Assembly: GCA_003612395.1 (NCBI GenBank)
Contig: RAYQ01000024.1
Coordinates: 1 to 53,178 of the forward strand
Origin: Parablautia intestinalis
GTDB taxonomy: Bacteria; Bacillota; Clostridia; Lachnospirales; Lachnospiraceae
DNA length: 53,178 nucleotides
Direction of reading: 5' to 3'
Within the stretch, counting starts at the first letter, position 1. Each line of letters starts with the position of its first letter. Position numbers and translations under genes: made by a program. The notes under the pieces were generated by a model that made no database searches, was not told where the DNA came from, and worked only from the letters and a program-made list of their open reading frames with translations. Shown here in pieces: positions 43,536 to 51,463 of the stretch.

Positions 43536-44875
43536 TTGCATATATGCCGACAATTTATCCTGATGAACTGGGGTATAGCTGGTTCTGCAGATATTATGTA
43601 CATTCGGGGTGTTTTTCTCATAAGATGGCGTTGCAGGAGCTGTATTGTAAGAAGTCAGATTATCTGAATAAAGAATTTATCGGGAACTTAAATAGTGGAG
43701 CTATGGAGAAAATTGAAAAAATATATCCTATGGATGAATTGGTCTTAGATCATACTATGTACCCTCAATATGCACGGTTTATTCCATTAGAACAGAAGAA
43801 AGATGCTCTGTATCGTTTAGGCCATGAACCATGTGATGTACATCATTTGTTCTGTGTACTTCCGAGGAATAAAGGAGAGCAGTGTTTGAAGTTTTGTCCT
43901 ATGTGTGCAAGGGAGGATAGGGAAAGGTATGGTGAAGCCTATTGGCACAGGAAGCATCAGATCAGGAATGTGAGTATATGTACGAAGCATAAATGCAGGC
44001 TTAAGGAATCAACTGTTCCTGCAAAGAGTGAGCAGAGTTTTACGTTTTGTCCTGCTGAAAGTTACATAGGTAATGAGGAAGCTGTTGTTGAAAGTGATCC
44101 TTTAGTGATTCAGTTTGCATCATATTTGGATTCGGTATTTGATGCTCCTATGGATTTTGAGAATGATGTTCCGATAAGTGCGATCCTGTATGATGGGATG
44201 AGCAGGACAAAATATCTGAAACCGTCTGGGCGTAGCAGGTATACGAAAATGCTTGCGGATGATATGGGTGAATTTTACAGAAGTATGGGGATATGCAGTA
44301 TAGCGAGTATATATCAGATTCAAAAAGCATTGTTGGGGAAGTTGTCTGATTTCACGGTTATCTGTCAGATTGCTTTTTATTTAGGGATGGAGATAGAAGA
44401 ATTGATTAATCCTTCTCTGACTGTAGAACAGATTCAGAAAGAGCAGGAGAGCCATTATATGAGGGATGTTGCTCCTGTAGATTGGGAGCTGTTGGATATG
44501 GAAACGGCTCCTGTATTGGAGAAGTTTGCAAAGGGTGTATATGATGGAACTGGCAATGAAAACGGTAGACCAGAACGGGTGTCAGAGAAGCTTGTGTATC
44601 GGGAAATGGGATTGCTGGGGCATCAGTTGGAGAATATGCCGAGGTGTAAGACTATTATGGAAAGGTATGCAGAATCATATCCGGAGAGCTGGGCGAGGAA
44701 GATTATATGGGCTTATCGGAAGTTGGAGGAAGAAGGGAAGCCTTTTTATTGGACGGATATAAGGAAGATTTCAGGAGTGAAAAAGAAAAATCTGCAGGTG
44801 GTTATTCCTTATTTGATGAAGCATGCGGATGTTGAGACTGTGGATCGGATTGTGAAGTTGCTCAATGTATGTTAG
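43532..44875 (+). CDS. TnsD/TniQ-like target-site protein
   Basis: This 447 aa protein has a TniQ N-terminal domain starting M-P-T-I-Y-P-D-E-L-G-Y-S-W-F-C-R and a zinc-binding region (C122-P-M-C125 with later H-x-x-H and C-x-x-H). A C-terminal helical part with repeated short DNA-binding-like motifs follows. TnsD proteins recognise a fixed chromosomal site and recruit TnsC. The size is closer to TnsD (508 aa) than to the short CAST TniQ proteins, fitting a site-specific role. The ppdK 3' end is the candidate site. No Cas genes or TnsE are seen. Confidence 0.85.
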   Translation: MIAYMPTIYPDELGYSWFCRYYVHSGCFSHKMALQELYCKKSDYLNKEFIGNLNSGAMEKIEKIYPMDELVLDHTMYPQYARFIPLEQKKDALYRLGHEPCDVHHLFCVLPRNKGEQCLKFCPMCAREDRERYGEAYWHRKHQIRNVSICTKHKCRLKESTVPAKSEQSFTFCPAESYIGNEEAVVESDPLVIQFASYLDSVFDAPMDFENDVPISAILYDGMSRTKYLKPSGRSRYTKMLADDMGEFYRSMGICSIASIYQIQKALLGKLSDFTVICQIAFYLGMEIEELINPSLTVEQIQKEQESHYMRDVAPVDWELLDMETAPVLEKFAKGVYDGTGNENGRPERVSEKLVYREMGLLGHQLENMPRCKTIMERYAESYPESWARKIIWAYRKLEEEGKPFYWTDIRKISGVKKKNLQVVIPYLMKHADVETVDRIVKLLNVC

Positions 44876-45238
44876 TAAAGAACGGTGATTTTTGTAGATT
44901 GGCTAAAGGCAATGATGAGATGTATTGCTATGTAAAGTTGTAAAAATTCAAAGATATGTTATAATTTACATATGTAAGGGGTATATGAGAGATGATAGTA
45001 TAAATTAAATATAATAGAGCTTGATGTACTGTTTTCGGATGAAAAATGTTGTAAATAGAGAAGCTTAGGAAGGTATAAAGCTTTCAGAAAATTTGGCTAT
45101 GGTGAATCAGAAATAAAGGAAGTAGTAATGAGAAAGTGAAAAACTGTCTGTAAGGATGAGCAGTAGTGGGTGTATTTTGAGGATGGAGAAGTTTTGATAA
45201 GTTAGAAGGAAATACTATTTGAGAAGGATAAATTCTTT
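44876..45238. other. Leader and gene remnant between tniQ-like and retron genes
   Basis: This 363-base region is AT-rich. It holds the retron promoter and, from about 45020 to 45215, a frame that reads like a damaged gene (K-A-F-R-K-F-G-Y and V-Y-F-E-D-G-E-V-L-I-S fragments broken by stops). No intact ORF is present. Confidence 0.4.
44938..44965 (+). promoter_or_regulatory. Promoter of the retron operon
   Basis: TTGTAA (44938-44943), a 16-base spacer and TATAAT (44960-44965) lie 274 bases before the effector gene. The leader is long but no other promoter of this quality is closer. Confidence 0.55.
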
Positions 45239-46117
45239 ATGATTGAAAGGTTAGGAACAGTTAGGGAAATATACAGTAAGATATTTTGTAATATACAAAA
45301 GGGCAATATAGATCTTTTCCTTTGTGGAGCTGCAAGTACAAAAGGAAACATATCATATCGGGATAGCCTTAGAAAAAAATTAGAAAGCAGTGCTTATTTG
45401 TCAATATTATATCCAGAAGATATGTTCATGGAATTATTGAATAGAAAAAAATATGATTTGCTTACATTAGAAAAATTTCTAGCCAATAATAGTGATTTAA
45501 TAGTTATAGTTTGTGAAAGTCCGGGATCTTTTACAGAGTTGGGAGCATTTGTAAATAATAATGATACATTTGAAAAAGTGGTCGTATTATTACAATCAAA
45601 ATTTAAAAATGCAAAAAGTTTTATTAGACAAGGACCAGTAGAATACATTCGTATGAAGAATAAAAGTAATGTGATCTATTTTAATAATAATATCGATGAA
45701 GCAGCGAAAAAAATAGAAAAATATGTTCGGAGAAGGTTTTGGTATTTATTTCGCAGAAGTGAAAAGCGATTATTAAAAGATTTGAACTTGATTTCAGGAC
45801 AGTATTATTTTATAATCCTTTTATTATATTTCTATCCTCAATTAAATGTTAGAGTTTTGGTATCAGATATTAGGGAATTATATTTGATGAAATATAGAAG
45901 TGAAGATTTTGAAATTATTTATTCATCAGCGGTAAAAAGGCTTTTTAAGGAAGGAATGATAAAGAAAGAAGATGATGCAGAAGGAAAAAATGTATATAAG
46001 TTAACAGACAAAGGATATAATTTTGCTAATGTTTTGTTGTCATATATTCCATTGACAAATAGAACAAAAATTATTGACAAAATAAGAATGCAAGTTATGT
46101 ATAATCAATATTATTAG
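45239..46117 (+). CDS. Retron effector: nucleoside deoxyribosyltransferase-like protein with winged helix
   Basis: This 292 aa protein matches the effector of type II-A retrons such as Ec86. The N-terminal half is a nucleoside 2-deoxyribosyltransferase/TIR-like Rossmann fold with D-L-F-L-C-G-A-A and S-P-G-S-F-T-E100-L-G, E100 being the expected nucleophile. The C-terminal half (about 180-292) is a winged-helix domain. In Ec86 the effector is held inactive by the RT-msDNA complex and is freed on phage attack, causing NAD or nucleotide loss. AT-rich codon use sets it apart from the transposition genes. Start ATG follows GAAGGA at 16 bases. Confidence 0.85.
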   Translation: MIERLGTVREIYSKIFCNIQKGNIDLFLCGAASTKGNISYRDSLRKKLESSAYLSILYPEDMFMELLNRKKYDLLTLEKFLANNSDLIVIVCESPGSFTELGAFVNNNDTFEKVVVLLQSKFKNAKSFIRQGPVEYIRMKNKSNVIYFNNNIDEAAKKIEKYVRRRFWYLFRRSEKRLLKDLNLISGQYYFIILLLYFYPQLNVRVLVSDIRELYLMKYRSEDFEIIYSSAVKRLFKEGMIKKEDDAEGKNVYKLTDKGYNFANVLLSYIPLTNRTKIIDKIRMQVMYNQYY

Positions 46118-46288
46118 CACCACTATCTTAGAGTGTTACAGATACATATCTGTTTACGGGAGATGGTTCGTCTTCCTAAGAGAATTAACATATACAGAGT
46201 TACTCCAATCAATGGAGTAACTCCACGACAGTGAAGTTTCTCCATTGATTGGAGGTAATAATTATTAAGGTAAGAAAGTGGTGCTAAT
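46113..46288 (+). ncRNA. Retron msr-msd RNA
   Basis: The a1 arm (46113-46130) and the a2 arm (46271-46288) are complementary over 18 bases with one mismatch. Between them are a perfect ACAGATA/TATCTGT hairpin (46137-46152), a GGGAGA/TCTTCC hairpin (46158-46176) and a 26-base msd stem (46199-46224 with 46233-46258, tip ACGACAGT). The G after a1 (TTAG at 46131) is in the place of the branching guanosine of Ec86. a1 overlaps the effector stop and a2 ends three bases before the RT start codon. Confidence 0.85.
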
Positions 46289-46291
46289 TTT

Positions 46292-47407
46292 ATGAAGCAA
46301 TATAGTAATAAAGTAATTATAGATTCATTACATTTACCGATGCTGACTTGCTTTGAAGATATAGTGAGAGAAGTGAGATTAAGTGGGAAGTTAGTATATT
46401 GGGTAACTAAAAAAGATGCAGAAGGAAAATATAAAACATTTTACATTGACAAAAAAGATGGAACAAAAAGAGAAATTAATGCACCATCATTGTCGGTAAA
46501 AATTTTTCAAAAATGGATTCTGGAAAATATATTATATAGAATAAGTGCTTCGCAATATTCTTATGGCTTTGAAAGAGGGAGAAGAAAAGGGTCGCCATTA
46601 GTTCATTGTGCAGAGATGCATAAAAATAGTTTATATGTGTTAAAAATGGATTTAAAAAACTTTTATCCTTCTATTAAGCAAGAAAGGGTATTTTTTGAAT
46701 TTCGAAATAAAGGATATAATGATGAAGTTTCCAGTCTGCTAACAAATGCCTGTGTGCGGGATGATAAACTACCGCAAGGCGCAGTTACTTCAGCATATTT
46801 GGCAAATTTAATATGCAGGAAGTTAGATGCTAGGATTGCAGGATATTGTAATAAACGGAATATTGTATATACTAGATATGCAGATGATTTAACATTTTCT
46901 TGTGATGATAGAGATTTACTAAAAAGAATATTCGGAACAATTAAAAAAATTGTTGAAAATGAAGGATTTCTTTTGAATGAAAATAAAACTATTTTTATGA
47001 CTCCTAAAGGTCATAAAAAGGTGTTAGGTGTTACTATAAATGATAACCTAATAAAGGCACCTAAAGAGCTTAAAAGAATAATCCGTGCAGTTCTTCATTA
47101 TGAAGTATCAACTGGGGATTACTCAATGAATGATAAAGTTCGCGGATACATAGCCTATATAGATTCAATCGAAAATAATTATAAGAATAAATGTATTAGT
47201 TATCTAATAAAACTGTCACAGTCAACATTAAGCCTTTTTCCAGATATTGTAGAAGCATATAATAATAATAAAATATTTAAAGAGTTACCAGATATGGAGG
47301 AGAAGAATCCTATAGATTTTGTGGATTTAGAGGATGTTAATGATTTTTCGGATATGATATATTGGGAGCATGAAGAATATTTGATATCACATGGAATAAA
47401 TAAATGA
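46292..47407 (+). CDS. Retron reverse transcriptase
   Basis: This 371 aa enzyme makes msDNA from the RNA just upstream. RT motifs are in order: K-M-D-L-K-N-F-Y-P-S-I, L-P-Q-G-A-V-T-S-A-Y-L-A-N (RT3) and Y196-A-D-D199, then V-L-G-V-T-I in place of the V-T-G motif that reads the primer RNA. The C-terminal part is acidic. Length is that of a retron RT rather than a group II intron RT, with no maturase domain. The ATG at 46292 has only a weak ribosome site inside the a2 arm. Confidence 0.92.
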   Translation: MKQYSNKVIIDSLHLPMLTCFEDIVREVRLSGKLVYWVTKKDAEGKYKTFYIDKKDGTKREINAPSLSVKIFQKWILENILYRISASQYSYGFERGRRKGSPLVHCAEMHKNSLYVLKMDLKNFYPSIKQERVFFEFRNKGYNDEVSSLLTNACVRDDKLPQGAVTSAYLANLICRKLDARIAGYCNKRNIVYTRYADDLTFSCDDRDLLKRIFGTIKKIVENEGFLLNENKTIFMTPKGHKKVLGVTINDNLIKAPKELKRIIRAVLHYEVSTGDYSMNDKVRGYIAYIDSIENNYKNKCISYLIKLSQSTLSLFPDIVEAYNNNKIFKELPDMEEKNPIDFVDLEDVNDFSDMIYWEHEEYLISHGINK

Positions 47408-47727
47408 GAATAATGTATAACATTTGCTTTATATTATGCGAGTAGTAGAATTAGGGTTTGGTATCATTCAAAAATAGATTTGTGTATAAGTTCCGTGGAA
47501 TGGGGAAATCTATTCTGCGGATTTTTATTTCTCTGAGCGAGATTTAACGATGCACAAGATGAGGGAGAAGATTTCGAAAAACAAATATACTGTTAATAGT
47601 ATATTACTCATAATCTGTGATAGGCGTATGAATCATACCCTTAAATATATATTCTTATCATGACACTATAAATAGTCCCTGTGCCAGTAACGGCACGGGG
47701 ATTCGTTTGTTTTAGGAGGTTTCACAG
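47408..47727. other. Intergenic region with hairpins
   Basis: No gene seen. AATATACT/AGTATATT (47584-47605) is a perfect inverted repeat. CCCTGTGCC-AGTAAC-GGCACGGGG (about 47673-47700) followed by ATTCGTTTGTTTT resembles a terminator or attenuator just before the next operon. Confidence 0.5.
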
Positions 47728-47793
47728 ATGAAGATTAAAACCAGAAACAATGAATTGAAGTATGTCGTGTTAAGAAAGGAAGGGAGAAAATGA
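47728..47793 (+). CDS. 21-residue leader ORF of the plasmid-like operon
   Basis: ATG at 47728 follows TAGGAGGT at a perfect distance. The product is short and basic, with K-I-K-T-R-N-N near the start and K-E-G-R-K at the end. Its TGA overlaps the next gene's start as ATGA, so it is translationally coupled. Function unknown; it may couple translation or be a leader peptide. Confidence 0.5.
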   Translation: MKIKTRNNELKYVVLRKEGRK

Positions 47794-48287
47794 ACACAGG
47801 TGCTATTGATAAGATTTACAATTATCTTTCAGGAGAAAAGGATTTTGTAGACCTTCCGGAAACAGAAAAGGCAATGAAGAAGGTTAAAGCATACGCCATG
47901 AGCGATCTTTTAAGTGCGGATGATGAAGAAGCCCATGAACAGTGGATAGGATTAGAAAAGGTAGTTTCGGAGTTTGGTGTGGAAAGTGAGCGTCAGGGAT
48001 TTATCTATGGATTCAAATATGTGATGGGATTATTTACCCAAGATCAGAAGCCATGTGTTTGTATGAACAGACTGGATGAAAGCATCAAAGAGGAATATTC
48101 CATGCTGGCTGTTGAAGGAACGGACAAGACTGATCCGGTGGTTGATATTTTGAAAGAGTATGTACCAGAAGAAAAATTAGCTCATGCGGTAGATACCCTT
48201 TGCGTCTGTATTGAGAATACAAAATATGCCGTATTTGAGCAGGGATTTCTACGTGGTATTGCGGCTGAAAAAGGCGGTAACATATGA
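47790..48287 (+). CDS. Uncharacterised mobile-element protein (165 aa)
   Basis: This soluble acidic protein has no signal or membrane segment. It resembles the DUF6809-type proteins that occur in clostridial conjugative elements (a central Q-G-F-I-Y-G-F-K-Y-V-M-G-L-F block). No function is known. It is coupled to both neighbours by ATGA overlaps. Confidence 0.65.
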   Translation: MNTGAIDKIYNYLSGEKDFVDLPETEKAMKKVKAYAMSDLLSADDEEAHEQWIGLEKVVSEFGVESERQGFIYGFKYVMGLFTQDQKPCVCMNRLDESIKEEYSMLAVEGTDKTDPVVDILKEYVPEEKLAHAVDTLCVCIENTKYAVFEQGFLRGIAAEKGGNI

Positions 48288-48820
48288 CAAGACCAATGAG
48301 TACAGAAGAATTTTTCGAGAAGATAAACAGCATCCTGAAAGAAAAAGGTAAGATGCCGAATATCCTTGATTACGTACATCCAACAAGTAACCCAATTTCT
48401 ATAAGGACTTATGAGTTTGATTTAAGAAGCTCTCTTACATATGGTGGCAATGAAGGAATCTATCTGGATCTCTGGATCGAATATCTGGAAGGGAATGAGA
48501 AACACAGAGCTGCTATCGGCACTTACAAAACATTGTATGAAGATGATAATGCTATGCACATAATGGCTTCGTTGTTAGCAAATTTTATTATTGAGGAACA
48601 TTCCTACGTGAATAATAATCTTGACGATTTCACATGGGAGGGTGCAGACGTCCATGCCCTTAAGGAGAATGGGGAGAGGGTGAATTGGGGATATACCTGT
48701 GGCACTATGGAAGCGGCATTAAAAAAGAAGGATGAATTATTGAAGCACCACCAGCAGGTAGTTGTGAGAGATAATGCAACACGAAAAGAAAAAATCTACA
48801 GAAGGAAAGATGAGAGGTAA
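48284..48820 (+). CDS. Uncharacterised mobile-element protein (178 aa)
   Basis: This soluble, charged protein overlaps the previous gene by four bases. It has an E-F-D-L-R-S-S-L-T-Y-G-G-N-E-G-I-Y-L-D core and a lysine/arginine-rich tail. I do not recognise the family. Context suggests part of a plasmid or ICE accessory operon. Confidence 0.65.
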   Translation: MTRPMSTEEFFEKINSILKEKGKMPNILDYVHPTSNPISIRTYEFDLRSSLTYGGNEGIYLDLWIEYLEGNEKHRAAIGTYKTLYEDDNAMHIMASLLANFIIEEHSYVNNNLDDFTWEGADVHALKENGERVNWGYTCGTMEAALKKKDELLKHHQQVVVRDNATRKEKIYRRKDER

Positions 48821-48823
48821 GGT

Positions 48824-49063
48824 ATGATGGGTAAGACAGTACTCCATTTGAAATATTTAGGCAGGGATTCATGGGATAGGCCAGTGTATATGGATGATGA
48901 AGGGGTAGTCTGGAAAGACGTTGATCCAAGGGCGGAACACAAAGCGTCGTTATGCACATCAGTTAATAATGAATTTGACGGGGAACCGGATGCAGATATG
49001 TGGTGTTTTGAGAAATACCAGAATGTTACGGTTGTATTTGTACCTGAAAGAGACGTATGGTAA
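48824..49063 (+). CDS. Small conserved mobile-element protein (79 aa)
   Basis: The pattern L-G-R-D-S-W-D-R-P-V-Y-M-D-D-E-G and N-N-E-F-D-G-E-P-D-A-D is one I associate with small proteins of clostridial conjugative elements, with no known function. It starts three bases after the previous stop. Confidence 0.65.
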   Translation: MMGKTVLHLKYLGRDSWDRPVYMDDEGVVWKDVDPRAEHKASLCTSVNNEFDGEPDADMWCFEKYQNVTVVFVPERDVW

Positions 49064-49180
49064 ATATCTTGTAGAGCGTAGAGCTTCAGGAGCGGTATTC
49101 ATTAGTGTCCGTTTGGGACAATGCAACACATAAGGAAAAAATATATAAGAGCAGGATTTGAGGAAAGAGAGGATCAAATT

Positions 49181-49438
49181 ATGGGAGATAAAAATATTGG
49201 AAACAGTAATCCTTTTACAGGATGCACAATCGCAGCAACAGGAAAACTTGAAAATTTCACACGTGACGATATTAACAGCAGGATCATCAGTCTTGGAGCA
49301 ACAGCGTCAAACGCTGTAACTCGTAAGACAGACTACCTGATCTGCGGTGATAAGCCGGGGAGCAAGCTGGTGAAGGCAAGGGAGCTTGGGATAACGGTAC
49401 TGACGGAACAGGAGTTTCTTAAGATGATACCTGCATAA
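49181..49438 (+). CDS. Stand-alone BRCT-domain protein
   Basis: This 85 aa protein is a single BRCT domain of the DNA ligase type (F-T-G-C-T-I-A-A-T-G-K-L, S-L-G-A-T-A-S-N-A-V-T-R-K-T-D-Y-L-I-C-G, G-S-K-L-V-K-A-R-E-L-G-I). In ligases this fold binds DNA or partner proteins. Alone it may bind DNA ends or a replication protein of the element. ATG at 49181 is favoured by a GAGAGGA site; an upstream in-frame ATG lacks one. Confidence 0.85.
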   Translation: MGDKNIGNSNPFTGCTIAATGKLENFTRDDINSRIISLGATASNAVTRKTDYLICGDKPGSKLVKARELGITVLTEQEFLKMIPA

Positions 49439-49459
49439 AGGAAGGAGGTTACGATTACT

Positions 49460-50380
49460 ATGATTCCATTGAGTAACGGACAGTATGTCATAGGATTTGA
49501 TGATGGCTACCAGCTTGGAAAGACAGCAAATTTCATATTTAACAATGGCGTACACAGGCTTGGGTCTGTAGAGCCAACACTGAAAGAAAATTCTCTGTTC
49601 TATGATGGAGAATATTTCAAGGTAGGAGAAGGTAGATCAGCAATCACAGAAGATAAAATATCGGATGACACAGCAAGGCTTCGCACAATGGCTGGTATTG
49701 CCATGGAACTTCGGAACGCTGGATTACATAAGGCGAAGGTTGTTCTGGCAGTTGGGCTTCCATTTTCCAATTATGGGAGGGATAAGCTGAAACTGATTGA
49801 TTACTATAATCAGCAAAATACATTGGAGTTTTCCTATGAGGGAGAAGATTATACGGTGACGATTGTAAAAGTGATCGTATGTCCGCAGTGTTATTCAGCG
49901 ATTGCTTCAAGGCTTGGGAATATGAAGGACGATTACCTGATCGTGGATATTGGGAGTAAGACCACGGATGTTGTCTATGTACGGAATGGGCTTCCGATTG
50001 AGAGCAAGTCCATCACGATTGAAAAAGCTATGGTCAAATGGATCAAAGAAATACAGCGGGATATGAAGATACAGACTGGAAAGGATATTCCCGAACATGA
50101 GATCATGAAAGTCATGTTAAAGGAGGGGAGCAATCTGCCAACAGTCTATGCGGAACTGATCCATGGGATGATGAGAGAAAAAATACATTCTCTGGAATTA
50201 GAGCTTTCTGAACGTGGCTACAGCCTTGATTACATCAACATTATCTATGTAGGTGGTGGTGCATTGATGGCTCGTGATCATGCTGGGAAGTATCGAAGTC
50301 ATACAGCCTATGATTGTGACCTGTGTGCTAATGCAAAAGGCTATGAGTTCCTTGCCGGTCAGATGTTAGAGAGAAGGTGA
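49460..50380 (+). CDS. ParM/StbA-like plasmid segregation actin
   Basis: This 306 aa protein is an actin-like ATPase that forms filaments to separate plasmid copies. Phosphate 1 is G-F-D-D-G-Y-Q-L-G-K-T, phosphate 2 is V-D-I-G-S-K-T-T-D-V-V-Y and the adenosine motif is V-G-G-G-A. The gene after it encodes a small DNA-binding-like protein, the expected ParR. Clostridial ICEs also carry such modules. GGAGG precedes the ATG. Confidence 0.85.
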   Translation: MIPLSNGQYVIGFDDGYQLGKTANFIFNNGVHRLGSVEPTLKENSLFYDGEYFKVGEGRSAITEDKISDDTARLRTMAGIAMELRNAGLHKAKVVLAVGLPFSNYGRDKLKLIDYYNQQNTLEFSYEGEDYTVTIVKVIVCPQCYSAIASRLGNMKDDYLIVDIGSKTTDVVYVRNGLPIESKSITIEKAMVKWIKEIQRDMKIQTGKDIPEHEIMKVMLKEGSNLPTVYAELIHGMMREKIHSLELELSERGYSLDYINIIYVGGGALMARDHAGKYRSHTAYDCDLCANAKGYEFLAGQMLERR

Positions 50381-50384
50381 ACTG

Positions 50385-50762
50385 ATGGCTGGAAATCAAA
50401 AATCCATATTTATCCGTTTCAATATGGATGATAAGGCAGATAAGGAATTATATTTGAAACTATCAGAGAAAGCAGATAGTTCATCTTCCCTTACTGCTTA
50501 TGTAAAAAGAATCCTTGAAGAATATCTCAATGTAAAAACAGAGATAGCAGAACGACAGCAGTTCCATGAGCAGATACTCTTAATGGTACGTGAGGAAATG
50601 CATTCACAGGGGATGAAGTTAGTGGGTGCGTTGCTTGCTGGTATAGGTACAGTAAATGTACAAAAGATTCCAGAGAAGCCTATGATGAAAGAAGCAGGAT
50701 TACCAGAAGCATGTGGGAGACTTCCAGAGGAACTTAAGGGGGTACTTGACCTTATAGGGTGA
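50385..50762 (+). CDS. ParR-like ribbon-helix-helix protein
   Basis: This 125 aa protein has an N-terminal ribbon-helix-helix-like start (S-I-F-I-R-F-N-M-D-D...L-T-A-Y-V-K-R-I-L-E-E-Y-L). It follows the ParM-like gene by four bases. By analogy it would bind the centromere-like site and load ParM. The C-terminal half is unlike known ParR proteins to me. Confidence 0.6.
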   Translation: MAGNQKSIFIRFNMDDKADKELYLKLSEKADSSSSLTAYVKRILEEYLNVKTEIAERQQFHEQILLMVREEMHSQGMKLVGALLAGIGTVNVQKIPEKPMMKEAGLPEACGRLPEELKGVLDLIG

Positions 50763-50796
50763 GACTAAAAAATTAGAATATTCTACAAAGTATGTA

Positions 50797-50820
50797 CAGG
50801 CACTCCAATCGGGGTGCCTG
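50797..50820 (+). terminator. Hairpin after the parMR-like operon
   Basis: CAGGCACTCC (50797-50806) pairs with GGGGTGCCTG (50811-50820) around AATC. The T tract is weak, so termination is uncertain. Confidence 0.5.
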
Positions 50821-50918
50821 TTGCACATTTGTTGTCAGGCGAAAGCAATATGTTGCAGAGTTGGCAAATTTAAGAGATATTTTCGGCTAAAAGTTGCACA
50901 GTTGCAAGTAGATGCAAC
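50820..50918. repeat. Cluster of GTTGCA motifs
   Basis: GTTGCA occurs at 50820, 50852, 50893 and 50901, and as TGCAAC at 50913, all within 100 bases after the ParR-like gene. It is a candidate centromere-like or iteron-like site; no regular spacing is evident. Confidence 0.35.
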
Positions 50919-51107
50919 AGATATGCAATAATTATGCTGTTTTCAAAAATGATATACAGTTTAAGTATACATATTGCGCCATATAAACTGCACACATTTT
51001 CTGTATACCGAAAAAAGGAACATTTATGATGCACTAAAAAACTCATTTTACGATTGGATTTATGTCATTGGCTGTTGCTATACTTTGCAGGGATTGGAGG
51101 TGATGAA

Positions 51108-51437
51108 GTGGTCAGGATTGATTTCAACAATATAAACGACAAGATTATTTACGAGGCCTTTCATGTGGAAGGGAACGAAGCGGAAGCTTTGAATGACAGC
51201 TATCTGGAGCTTTTTGAACTGATCGGACGTGATGCAATGCTTAAATTATTTACACATTTCCATGGGGATAAGATCGACTGTCCCATGCGGCTGTACCGTC
51301 CGGAATTTATAGCAGATCTGGCAAAGGGAGAGACGGACAGGCGTGAGAGAGCCAAGATTGCGAGGGCAGGAGGATATTCGGCGAGAGTGATTGAAGGGCT
51401 GCTGAGCAAACGCCGCAAAGAAAATGAAACGGAATGA
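51108..51437 (+). CDS. Mor transcription activator-like small protein
   Basis: This 109 aa protein has a helical N-terminal part and a C-terminal helix-turn-helix-like stretch (R-A-K-I-A-R-A-G-G-Y-S-A-R-V-I-E-G-L-L) with F-H-G-D-K-I-D-C-P before it, a plan that recalls the Mu Mor/Mga activator family common in clostridial mobile elements. GTG at 51108 follows GGAGG by seven bases; longer in-frame starts have no site. Family call is tentative. Confidence 0.5.
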   Translation: MVRIDFNNINDKIIYEAFHVEGNEAEALNDSYLELFELIGRDAMLKLFTHFHGDKIDCPMRLYRPEFIADLAKGETDRRERAKIARAGGYSARVIEGLLSKRRKENETE

Positions 51438-51463
51438 CATAGGACAACAGGAGAAGTTCAGAG

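Noticed and set aside
39676-44875. CRISPR-associated transposon
   Set aside because: The tns-like genes are present but there are no Cas genes and no repeat-spacer array in the window; the TnsD-like protein is large.
46292-47407. Group II intron or diversity-generating retroelement RT
   Set aside because: No maturase domain, no intron ribozyme and no template-variable repeat pair; the flanking a1/a2 arms and effector fit a retron.
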